A stretch of 64,000 nt of DNA from positions 1-64,000 of the forward strand of contig JASLFU010000034.1 of the NCBI GenBank assembly GCA_030150405.1, written 5' to 3'. Both the position numbers and the translations under genes were made by a program. The notes below the pieces were generated by a model, which was not told the origin of the DNA, made no database searches, and worked only from the letters and a program-made list of their open reading frames with translations. Position 1 is the first letter of the stretch. Each line of letters begins with the position of its first letter. The stretch is from Ignatzschineria sp. Its GTDB lineage: Bacteria > Pseudomonadota > Gammaproteobacteria > Cardiobacteriales > Wohlfahrtiimonadaceae. Shown here one piece after another: positions 18,345 to 26,479 of this stretch.

Positions 18345-19070
18345 ATGAGTGGAATCTGCATGAACTCATCCGCCATCTTGCGTATACTATCGAGTATGAA
18401 AAAGGTGATATATAACAGCAACCATCATCGAGATTCTTCTCAGGATCAAAATGAGTGGGATAACCAGATCGTCCCCCGAATTAAGCTCAATGAAGTGGAG
18501 CTTCGGGGGGGGAAGATGCGAAATACTCAGCGGGAGATTGCGCGTCTTTCTCGGCGTCGCGGGGAACGCAATCCTTATCGTGAGCTCACCATCTTTCTAC
18601 AACGCTCTCTGCAGCTCTCTTATATTGAGCCTTGGTTTCAATTTTTTCTCCCACCTCGTTTAAAAGGGCAACTTTTTGTCTGCACGATTGGGCGAAAATA
18701 TTGGGTGATCGGGGCTCGGCGGGGGGAGTTTGGGAGCGCTTTTCAATTCTATCAGCAAGAGATTCGGCAATCGTTACAAAATCATCTCAATAATATTGGG
18801 CGAAAAAGATGGAAGATTCCTCCATTTCGCGTCAAAGTGATGCCTGAAAACCCTCATGAAAAGCGATTTCACCATGAATTAGAAGAGTTAATGAAGGTGA
18901 CTTCGGTGCCGATGAAATCTAAAGAGGAGAAGCGAAAAGAGCGATCTATCGTTGCTCTTAAAGAGAAGGAGCAGAAACAAAAACCCCCTGCCAATAATGT
19001 AAGTGCAACATTACAATCGATTTTAGAAGATTTAGAGAAGCATGAAAGTAGACGCGGACCTTATCGCTAA
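18345..19070 (+). CDS. dciA: DUF721/DciA-like protein (possible DnaB helicase loader)
   Basis: The central part (about residues 75-165) resembles DUF721/DciA: LPPRLKGQL, a short strand, then an aromatic-rich helix FQFYQQEIRQSLQNHL and a strand ending FRVKVMP. DciA is the ancestral loader or partner of the DnaB replicative helicase in bacteria lacking DnaC. The tail is rich in Lys and Glu. Start choice is uncertain: ATG at 18345, 18396 and 18516 are all in frame, and 18516 has a purine-rich GGGGGGGGAAG upstream. The 3' end overlaps recX by 29 bp, so the two are probably co-expressed. Assignment rests on fold pattern only. Confidence 0.5.
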   Translation: MSGICMNSSAILRILSSMKKVIYNSNHHRDSSQDQNEWDNQIVPRIKLNEVELRGGKMRNTQREIARLSRRRGERNPYRELTIFLQRSLQLSYIEPWFQFFLPPRLKGQLFVCTIGRKYWVIGARRGEFGSAFQFYQQEIRQSLQNHLNNIGRKRWKIPPFRVKVMPENPHEKRFHHELEELMKVTSVPMKSKEEKRKERSIVALKEKEQKQKPPANNVSATLQSILEDLEKHESRRGPYR

Positions 19071-19938
19071 AAATCTCGCCGATTTTGATCAAGATTCAGA
19101 CAGGGAGTTTGAGGAAAAGTTCTCCCTGCCCGAATCTTTAGAGAGCAGAGCCGAAAAGCCTTCCAAAGCCATTTTAACAAAGGGTGAGCAAGGCACAGAG
19201 ATTGAAGAAAAGAGATCGGTAAAATGGGCCGAAAAAAGCAAGGCCCAGCCTATAGCCACAAAAAATGTAGCGGAGCAACTTTCAGCATTAGTGGCAGAAG
19301 CGCAAGCAAAAGAGCGCCCTAAAGCCCCTATGACCGATTTTAAAGCGCTTGCTTATGAGGCCTATTCCACACAATTTGCTCATCTTCCGAGCTATGAAGA
19401 CGCCAAGGCGATGCAAGCGAAAGAGGAGGCGGACTTGCAAAATGGGGAGGCGGATCAGTTTGTCTCCCTTTTTGAGGAGAGTGATTCACCAGAAGTTCCG
19501 TTGCCAGAATATTTTTATGATGATGAGGAATTTGATGAACTTTGGCGCTATTGGCGAGAGCGGGGCATGAACTTTCTCGTCCGCCGAGAGCACTCTATTA
19601 CCGAGCTTTCGCAAAAACTTTTACAGCGTAAATGCCCCCCTTGGCTGATCGATTTTTTAGTGGGCTGGTATGTAGAGCAGAACTATTTAAGTCTTAAGCG
19701 TTTTGCATATAGTTATGCTAAAAATCGGGCGGATCTCGGTTACGGGCCGATTCGAGTTCGATATGAGCTTAATCAGCATGAAGTTCCCGGGCGCTATATT
19801 ACTCAAGCTTTTAAAGAGATTGATTGGCAAGAAGCTCGGGCAAGAGCTGAGCGTAAAATTCGCCAAACAGATCCCCAAAAACGGCGCCAAGCTCTTTTTC
19901 GCCGCGGCTTTAAAACCGATTCAACCTCAGTTTGGTAG
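19042..19938 (+). CDS. recX: RecX regulatory protein with long acidic N-terminal extension
   Basis: The C-terminal 130 residues match RecX, a cytoplasmic modulator of RecA filaments: a three-helix repeat with ITELSQKLLQRKCP, the segment YLSLKRFAYSYAKNRADLGYGPIRVRYEL (split here only for reading), and a final RRGF. RecX is normally about 150-170 residues; this product is 298. The first 165 residues are a Glu/Lys/Asp-rich, probably disordered region not seen in standard RecX. A shorter start inside the frame (ATG at 19330 or 19567) is possible but has no better ribosome-binding site. It overlaps the DciA-like gene. recA is not in the window. Confidence 0.78.
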   Translation: MKVDADLIAKNLADFDQDSDREFEEKFSLPESLESRAEKPSKAILTKGEQGTEIEEKRSVKWAEKSKAQPIATKNVAEQLSALVAEAQAKERPKAPMTDFKALAYEAYSTQFAHLPSYEDAKAMQAKEEADLQNGEADQFVSLFEESDSPEVPLPEYFYDDEEFDELWRYWRERGMNFLVRREHSITELSQKLLQRKCPPWLIDFLVGWYVEQNYLSLKRFAYSYAKNRADLGYGPIRVRYELNQHEVPGRYITQAFKEIDWQEARARAERKIRQTDPQKRRQALFRRGFKTDSTSVW

Positions 19939-20097
19939 TGGGAAATAGGGCGTAATCAATAATTAAGTTTTAAATAGAGTGAAAGAGTGAGCAATCCTGC
20001 TTCAATTGATTTGCCTCCCTCTTTTTCATAAAAATCACGGTATAATGCTTGCTAAATTTTATAAAGATCTAGCTTTTGTAGGTAAAAGGAAAAACAT

Positions 20098-23000
20098 ATG
20101 TCATTAGACGCAGTACTTGAAACTAAAGGATTCAGTTTTGCCGCGCTTCAACGCCGAGAGGGTTTAGTGGAGCTCGATGCAAAATTTCAACAATCGTTAC
20201 CGGCCGATATTTTAGCGACCTTAACAAAGTGGCGTAAGGGTGAAACAGAGTTCACCGCCATTGAAGAATCCGAGTTTCAGATTGAATTAGGAAAATACTT
20301 AAACCGCTTCTTAACCGAACTCTTCGGAGTGGAAGATGAGATGCAGGCGCTCATTAAAAGAGCGGAAGAGTATGAGCGTTTAATGGCGTTTAAAGAGCAA
20401 TTTATTCAGCGGGGTGCTCGGAGATATCGTCAAGAGATTGAAGGCGATTTTAAAATGCATCATGAAGCTCTTTTAAAAACTATTGGAGCGAAAGATAGCG
20501 ATAGTGATCTTGAAAAGAAGATTGCAGAATATGCATTAAGTTTGGATAAAGAGAGCGATCTTGAAAAGATCGAAGCGATTCACCAATGGGGCTCTTTAGC
20601 ATTAAATGAAGCAGCAGGGCAAGCACGGGTAGAGGGGTGGATCACCTTTAAATTCCCCGAAAGAATAGATCACGACAATTTAGTCGCCGTGGAGCCTGCA
20701 ACATTCCAGGGGATCCCTGTAAATGTAGGAGCAAAACCGATGCGCCGCCGAGATGGTTTTGAATTAACCGATAAGCGTATGAGCCGGGATGAGATCGCAA
20801 GTGAGATCGATTATTGTAAATATTGCCACGATCATGATGGCGATTTCTGTAGTATCGGTTTCCCAGTAAAAAAAGGGGAGCCTGAGCAAGGTTTCCGAAA
20901 AAATCCTTTAGGCGATGTGTTAACAGGTTGCCCCCTCGATGAGATGATCTCTGAGATGCAGCGGTTAGAGAAGGAGGGGCTCTCCATCGGTGCGCTGGGC
21001 ATTATGATGGTGGAAAACCCGATGGCTCCGGCTACAGGGCATCGGATCTGTAATGATTGTATGAAATCTTGTATCTATCAGCGCCAAGAGCCTGTAGATA
21101 TTCCACAGATTGAAACAGGTATTTTAACCACGGTTCTCCGTCTTCCTTGGGGCGTTGAGATCTATGATCTTCTTGCCCGTTGGAATCCTTTAAAGCAGAA
21201 AGGTTATCTCCCGGCTAAAGAGAATGGCCGTAAGGTATTGGTCGCGGGAATGGGTCCTGCTGGTTTTACAATGGCTCATTATCTTTCGCAAGAGGGCTGT
21301 TATGTAGCGGGGATCGATGGTCTTAAAATCGAGCCGCTGCCTGAAGAGATTCTTAAAAATCCTGTGCGTAATTGGTCAGATTTAGAAGAGAATCTCGATG
21401 AGCGAATTCTTGCAGGTTTTGGGGGGGTTGCGGAGTATGGAATTACTGTTCGTTGGGATAAAAACTTCCTTAAATTGATCTATCTAACGCTCGCTCGCCG
21501 TAAAAATATCGATATCTTTGGCGGTGTGCGTTTAGGGGGGACTTTAACTTTAGATGATGCCTTTGATCTTGGGTTTGATCATGTTTCATTGGCGGTCGGC
21601 GCGGGTTTACCCCGTGTGCTTAAGATCGAGAACTCCCTCGCTAAGGGAATGAAGCAGGCTTCCGATTTCCTAATGGCGATGCAATTAACGGGTGCTGCGA
21701 AAGAGAGCTCCATTGCAAACCTACAAGTGCGTTTACCAGCAGTTGTGATTGGAGGCGGATTAACGGCCATCGATACTGCAACAGAGGTACAAGCGTACTA
21801 CATTAAACAGGTTGAAAAGACCTTAAACCGTGTGGAAATTCTTGGGGAGGAGAAGATTCGTGAAAATCTCTCACCTGAGGATAATGAGACCTTAACCGAG
21901 TTTATTGAACATGGTAAAGAGGTTCGTGCAGAGCGAGAGCGTGCAGCAAAGGCGGGTGAAAAGCCAAACTTTATCCCTCTATTGCATAAATGGGGTGGCG
22001 TGATGATTGCTTATCGTCGTACTATGCAGGAATCCCCTGCATATACCCTTAACCATGAAGAGGTGACGAAAGCGTTTGAAGAGGGGATCTACTTTGGTGA
22101 GCAGCTCAATCCCGAAGGGGTCGAGCTCGATCAATTTGGCCATGTAAAATCGATTCGCTTCTTAAAAGCCGGGGAAGAGGAGGTTGTTGTTCCTGCAAAA
22201 TGTGTGTTAGTTGCGGCAGGAACGGCGCCGAATACGATCTACGCTACAGAGCATGAGGGCTCTTTAGAGGTTGAGAGTGACCATCACTTCCAAGGCTACG
22301 ATATTGATGGCAATAAATTTGAGTTTGAGTGGGGCACGAATAATAAAGAGGAATTTGCCCCCTTTACCTCTTTCCGTAGAGGTGAGAAGCGAGTCTCTTA
22401 TATCGGGGATACTCACCCTACCTTTAATGGTAACGTTGTAAAAGCGATTGCAAGTGCGAAAAAAGCCTCTGTACATGTGATGGAAGCTCTTAATCGACTG
22501 CCTGCTAATGAGATGCCGAATGAAGAGCTCTCTAACCTATTAGAAGAGGGTTTAACGGCTACGATTCAATCGATCGATAGCTCAAATCCCACCGTTGCAG
22601 AAGTCTGGATTAAAGCACCTTTAGCCGCGAAAAACTTTAAGCCCGGCCAATTCTTTAGAATGCAGACATTTGAGAGAGGGAGCGAAATTGTAGCGAATAC
22701 CCGTTTGCAGATTCCACTTCTAACAGTATCGGGAACTGGAGAGAAAGATGGGGCTATTCGTCTTTTAGTCTTCCAATGGGGAACAGGACAGCGTCTCATT
22801 CCTTCCCTTAAACCGGGGGATAAGGTGGTACTTGCAGGACCAACTGGCGCGCCTACGGATCTGCCCCAAAATAAGACTATCTTAGTGGTAGCAGGGCGTT
22901 GGGGTGCGGCGGTTATGCTCGATATCGGCTTTGCTCTTCGCAGTGCAGGAAATAAGGTGATCTATGTTGCGGCGATGGGCTCTAAAGATGATGTTGATCA

Positions 23001-23526
23001 TATGGATGAGCTGGAAGCAGGTGCAGATCAGATTATCTGGGCGGTAGGCCGAGGTGAGAAGATCGAGGCACGACGTCCGCAAGATCATAGTGTAGAAGAG
23101 TGGAATATGATTAAGCTCCTTCAAGATCTCGATAGAGAAGGCATTGTGGATATGAAATCGGTGGATCGCCTTATGGCTATGGGGTCTACCGGCCTACTTA
23201 AAGGCTTCCAGAATGAGCTTTCTGAAGGGGGCGAGCTCTATGATCTCTTTAGAGAGGATCTCCATATTACAGGGACCATCGGCAGCCCCATGCAATGTAT
23301 GATGAAAGGGGTATGTGGCCAATGTCTACAGTGGCAGATTGATCCTGTGACTAAAGAGCGAACCCGTGCAGTCTTTACCTGTGCACAGCAAGATCAGCCC
23401 TTAAAAGAGGTGGATCTTGATAACCTTGCGGCGCGTACAGGCCAAAATCGTCTGCCTGATATTATCTCCTCCCACTGGTTAACCCATGTTTTAGAGGAGA
23501 AGGCTAAAGCAGAGCAAGGGAGTTAA
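20098..23526 (+). CDS. GltD-like / PyrK-like flavoprotein fusion (NfnAB-type candidate)
   Basis: A 1142-residue soluble protein. Residues 1-230 are a helical extension I do not recognise. Residues 235-330 hold cysteines C240, C243, C251, C278, C318, C321 and C325, like the iron-sulfur part of GltD/dihydropyrimidine dehydrogenase. Residues 375-850 form a GltD-type FAD/NAD(P)H oxidoreductase with GMGPAG at 384-389 and a second Rossmann motif GGGLTAID. The last 280 residues resemble PyrK/ferredoxin-NADP reductase and end with a [2Fe-2S] motif C1067-x5-C1073-x2-C1076-x18-C1095. This is the NfnB/SudA plus NfnA/SudB architecture in one chain, suggesting NADH/NADPH/ferredoxin electron transfer. It is monocistronic. 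Confidence 0.8.
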   Translation: MSLDAVLETKGFSFAALQRREGLVELDAKFQQSLPADILATLTKWRKGETEFTAIEESEFQIELGKYLNRFLTELFGVEDEMQALIKRAEEYERLMAFKEQFIQRGARRYRQEIEGDFKMHHEALLKTIGAKDSDSDLEKKIAEYALSLDKESDLEKIEAIHQWGSLALNEAAGQARVEGWITFKFPERIDHDNLVAVEPATFQGIPVNVGAKPMRRRDGFELTDKRMSRDEIASEIDYCKYCHDHDGDFCSIGFPVKKGEPEQGFRKNPLGDVLTGCPLDEMISEMQRLEKEGLSIGALGIMMVENPMAPATGHRICNDCMKSCIYQRQEPVDIPQIETGILTTVLRLPWGVEIYDLLARWNPLKQKGYLPAKENGRKVLVAGMGPAGFTMAHYLSQEGCYVAGIDGLKIEPLPEEILKNPVRNWSDLEENLDERILAGFGGVAEYGITVRWDKNFLKLIYLTLARRKNIDIFGGVRLGGTLTLDDAFDLGFDHVSLAVGAGLPRVLKIENSLAKGMKQASDFLMAMQLTGAAKESSIANLQVRLPAVVIGGGLTAIDTATEVQAYYIKQVEKTLNRVEILGEEKIRENLSPEDNETLTEFIEHGKEVRAERERAAKAGEKPNFIPLLHKWGGVMIAYRRTMQESPAYTLNHEEVTKAFEEGIYFGEQLNPEGVELDQFGHVKSIRFLKAGEEEVVVPAKCVLVAAGTAPNTIYATEHEGSLEVESDHHFQGYDIDGNKFEFEWGTNNKEEFAPFTSFRRGEKRVSYIGDTHPTFNGNVVKAIASAKKASVHVMEALNRLPANEMPNEELSNLLEEGLTATIQSIDSSNPTVAEVWIKAPLAAKNFKPGQFFRMQTFERGSEIVANTRLQIPLLTVSGTGEKDGAIRLLVFQWGTGQRLIPSLKPGDKVVLAGPTGAPTDLPQNKTILVVAGRWGAAVMLDIGFALRSAGNKVIYVAAMGSKDDVDHMDELEAGADQIIWAVGRGEKIEARRPQDHSVEEWNMIKLLQDLDREGIVDMKSVDRLMAMGSTGLLKGFQNELSEGGELYDLFREDLHITGTIGSPMQCMMKGVCGQCLQWQIDPVTKERTRAVFTCAQQDQPLKEVDLDNLAARTGQNRLPDIISSHWLTHVLEEKAKAEQGS

Positions 23527-23583
23527 CAAGCTTAGCAAGGGGGCTTTCCCCCTATAAGTATAAAAAGCCTAGATTAAGGCACG

Positions 23584-23616
23584 AAAAGCTATTTCCTATG
23601 GGGAAATAGCTTTTTT
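23584..23616 (+). terminator. Intrinsic terminator after the flavoprotein fusion
   Basis: AAGCTATTTCC pairs with GGAAATAGCTT around a short loop and is followed by six T (23611-23616). Confidence 0.85.
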
Positions 23617-23689
23617 ATTGAGATGTTATTAAAGAAATAATTGATATATAAACAGAGAATAGGTTAGTCAACTATCTAGCCATAAAGCG

Positions 23690-24001
23690 CTAAAAATCGA
23701 GGACTTCCAATACTTCATAGGCGGGGGTTTCGTAGGGATGAGCCGCTCTGAAAGCTGTCATTACCTCCTTAATCTTGCTCTTCTCAACCACAAGTTCCAC
23801 GCGCCACTCTTCCACACGTTTAAGCCTATTTTCTTCCCCTGAATAGGGATTACTACCGGGAAGGGGTTTAAATTGACCCCAGCCTTTAACTTGCCATGCG
23901 CAGTGAGAATAATTTCCAATCTTTCCCGCTCCACTCTTAAATAGCGCCTCTTTCACCTCTTCAAGATGTGATTCCGGCACAAAAAAGATCAATTTATACA
24001 T
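23690..24001 (-). CDS. YqfO-like (Nif3 insert-domain) protein
   Basis: A 103-residue CutA/PII-like ferredoxin-fold protein. It starts with MYKLIFFVPESHLEEVKEAL, contains GAGKIGNYSHCAWQ and ends with AAHPYETPAYEVLE, which together identify the domain found inserted in Nif3/YqfO proteins and also as a stand-alone small protein. Biochemical function is not known. It stands alone between the flavoprotein fusion and a convergently placed lipoprotein gene. Confidence 0.85.
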   Translation of the reverse strand: MYKLIFFVPESHLEEVKEALFKSGAGKIGNYSHCAWQVKGWGQFKPLPGSNPYSGEENRLKRVEEWRVELVVEKSKIKEVMTAFRAAHPYETPAYEVLEVLDF

Positions 24002-24077
24002 CTTCGCTCCTATTTCGTTAAACTAAGTCACTATTATGGGTCAAGTTAACATATTTTTAGCAGCAGAATAAAAGAGG

Positions 24078-24479
24078 GTGATGATGATCTTCAAACAGAT
24101 TCAAAGAAGTTGGGGAGTGGGACTTCTTTTCTTATTAACAGCTTGCGCAGGTCAGCAGGAGAGCCCTTATCATCTTGAGCTTATCGTCGCTTCAGAGATG
24201 CGTAGTTGCGTTGGAGTGGTGCCACAGCAATGTCTGTTAGTTAAGGAGTCGCCTGCCGAAGAGTGGCACTATTTTTACGATACTATTGCGGGTTTCGATT
24301 TTGAGCCGGGATTTGAATATATCTTAAAGATTTTACGCCATGATCGGGGTGAAAATGGGGAAAAACTACCGCAAGATCTTAGCCGTTATCACTATCAGCT
24401 GGTGAAAGTTGAAGAAAAGCGAGCGAAACATTCGGCAGAGCTACCCCGGGTAATCAGCCGATCGCATAAGGCTATTTGA
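24078..24479 (+). CDS. DUF4377 lipoprotein
   Basis: A 133-residue protein with an N-terminal lipoprotein signal: hydrophobic GVGLLFLLTACAG, with lipobox cysteine at about residue 24. The mature part matches the DUF4377 pattern: a cysteine pair region (SCVGVVPQQCLLV), WHYFYDTIAGFDFEPGFEY and a strand ending YQLVKVE. The same domain occurs in the META protein at 60226-61203. Role is unknown; the domain is typical of small envelope proteins. It lies 51 bp before rluA on the same strand. Confidence 0.8.
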   Translation: MMMIFKQIQRSWGVGLLFLLTACAGQQESPYHLELIVASEMRSCVGVVPQQCLLVKESPAEEWHYFYDTIAGFDFEPGFEYILKILRHDRGENGEKLPQDLSRYHYQLVKVEEKRAKHSAELPRVISRSHKAI

Positions 24480-24530
24480 GTATTTAAGCTTGAATATTTA
24501 AGAAGTTTTATCAGATTTTAGATCACGGAT

Positions 24531-25187
24531 ATGGAATTTTATTATAATCCTCCGATTACGCCATGGCTTAATATTCTCTATCAAGATGAGGAGCTCATGG
24601 TGGTGGATAAACCTGCAGAACTTCTCTCAGTGCCGGGTAAGGGGCCGGAGCTGCACGATAGTATTATTAGCCGTATTCAGTGGGAGTTTCCTACGGCAGA
24701 AACGGTCCACCGTTTAGATATGTCCACCAGTGGGATTTTAGTGATTGCGTTAACGAAAGCTGCAGAGCGGGAGCTTAAGCGTCAATTTCGGGAGCGGGAG
24801 ACAGAAAAGCGTTACATAGCCGATGTTTGGGGAGTTATGGAGCATGATTGTGGAAAAATTGATCTTCCCTTAATTTGCGATTGGCCCAATCGTCCGAAAC
24901 AGATGGTCTGTTTTGAGCGAGGAAAGTCTGCGCTTACGGAGTATCGTGTTTTAGAGCGTAGAGAAGATAATACCACTCGGGTCGAGCTTACGCCCATCTC
25001 GGGGCGCTCTCATCAACTTAGGGTGCATCTTCTCTCCCTTGGTCATCCTATTTTAGGGGATCGATTTTACGCTACAGATGAGGCTTTAAAGATGCGAAAT
25101 CGTTTAGCTCTTCATGCTTCTGCCTTAGGATTTCGCGCGCCAAGTAGTGGTCGCTGGCTCTTTTTTGAAAGCCCCCCTCCTTTTTAA
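24531..25187 (+). CDS. rluA: Dual-specificity pseudouridine synthase RluA
   Basis: RluA makes pseudouridine at position 746 of 23S rRNA and position 32 of several tRNAs. The 218-residue sequence follows E. coli RluA closely: NPPITPWLNILYQDEELMVV at the start, the catalytic HRLD motif with D63, LTKAAERELKRQFRERE, LPLICDWPNRPKQ, and SGRSHQLRVH. No S4 domain is present, as expected for RluA. It could be co-transcribed with the upstream DUF4377 gene. Confidence 0.96.
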   Translation: MEFYYNPPITPWLNILYQDEELMVVDKPAELLSVPGKGPELHDSIISRIQWEFPTAETVHRLDMSTSGILVIALTKAAERELKRQFRERETEKRYIADVWGVMEHDCGKIDLPLICDWPNRPKQMVCFERGKSALTEYRVLERREDNTTRVELTPISGRSHQLRVHLLSLGHPILGDRFYATDEALKMRNRLALHASALGFRAPSSGRWLFFESPPPF

Positions 25188-25328
25188 ATCTAGAATTTTT
25201 CCCTCTTAAATTCCTCTTTTATCTATAAAAAATAGAAATCTCTTGCCTTTATACTCATTTTGAGCATAAATAGAGAAGAAGAGATTAATTATCAGAAATA
25301 GCACTATTTTTAAAAGGAGAGAATAGAG

Positions 25329-26372
25329 ATGGGGAAGAATCAAAGCGCTCAAGGGGGCGTATCTTTTTTTAAGCGAAAGGGAATTACACTTTCAGCCAAG
25401 GTCTATTTTGTAGATGCTCTGAGCTATATGGCGCTCGGGCTCTTTTCGTCCCTCTTAATTGGGCTCATTATTAAAACTTTAGGGGAGCAACTCGGCTTAG
25501 AATCTTTTGTGGAGATGGGCCAATTTGCTATGGATCCTAAAATTGTTGGCGCCGCCATTGGAGTAGCGATTGCAGCAAGTCTTAAAGCACCGCCGCTGAT
25601 CCTCTTTTCGGCCGTGTTTGTGGGGGCTTTTGGTAATGCACTTGGCGGTCCTGTGGGGGCGTATGTGTCTGTTCTCTTTGCGGTGGAGATCGCTAAATTG
25701 ATCTACGGCGTAACCCGTGTCGATATTATTATTGCGCCCTTTGTAACATTTGTGGTGGGCTATTTTGTAGCGAAATTTATCGGTATCCCTATCAGTCAAT
25801 TGATGGAGTGGCTAGGGGGCTTAATCAATTGGGCCACAGAGCAGCAACCCTTTGTGATGAGTATTCTCGTAGCTACACTGGTAGGATGGGCGTTAACAGC
25901 CCCGATCTCTAGTGCCGCACTCTCTTTTATGCTTGGGCTCGATGGTTTAGCCGCCGGCGCGGCGGTTATTGGGTGCTCTGCCCAGATGATTGGTTTTGCA
26001 ACCGCCAGTTTTAAAGAGAATGGTGTTGGAGGCTTTATCGCACAAGGGGTAGGGACTTCTATGCTGCAGATCGCCAATATTGTTAAGAATCCACTTATTC
26101 TTATTCCCCCAACTTTAGCGGGGATTATTGCTGCTCCCTTAGGTGTTGCGCTCTTTAAAATGACTAATAACGCCGCCGGTGCAGGTATGGGAACAAGTGG
26201 ATTGGTGGGGCAGTTTATGGCGTTTGAGACTATGGGCTTTTCTGTCAATGTGCTTATTTTAGTTCTCATCTTCCATCTCTTTTTACCCATGTTTGTCAGT
26301 TTTATCACCGCAAGATGGATGCGAAAAGTAGGCTGGATTAAATTTGGAGATATGACCTTGCGCTATGAATAA
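25329..26372 (+). CDS. PTS EIIC-type membrane protein (PfoR-like)
   Basis: A 347-residue polytopic membrane protein of the PTS_EIIC_2 family. It is rich in Gly and Ala, with about nine hydrophobic helices and the family-like segments FGNALGGPVGAYVSVLFAVE and NNAAGAGMGTSGLVGQF. Relatives include PfoR-annotated proteins of clostridia. No EIIA, EIIB or HPr partner is nearby, so transport of a sugar by phosphorylation cannot be claimed. It has AAAAGGAGAG upstream of the ATG. Substrate is unknown. Confidence 0.82.
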   Translation: MGKNQSAQGGVSFFKRKGITLSAKVYFVDALSYMALGLFSSLLIGLIIKTLGEQLGLESFVEMGQFAMDPKIVGAAIGVAIAASLKAPPLILFSAVFVGAFGNALGGPVGAYVSVLFAVEIAKLIYGVTRVDIIIAPFVTFVVGYFVAKFIGIPISQLMEWLGGLINWATEQQPFVMSILVATLVGWALTAPISSAALSFMLGLDGLAAGAAVIGCSAQMIGFATASFKENGVGGFIAQGVGTSMLQIANIVKNPLILIPPTLAGIIAAPLGVALFKMTNNAAGAGMGTSGLVGQFMAFETMGFSVNVLILVLIFHLFLPMFVSFITARWMRKVGWIKFGDMTLRYE

Positions 26373-26479
26373 TCACTTTTATGGGGATAGGGGGGAAATA
26401 TTTCTGTAGAGCATTGCAAGATCCTGTTTTTTTACCCATCATAAGAGGAGTCAATTCACCGAAAATAGCGGGGTTATGA

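Noticed and set aside
25497..26308. Long minus-strand frames opposite the PfoR-like gene
   Set aside because: They are Pro/Ala/Ile-rich shadows of a membrane-protein gene with clear helices.
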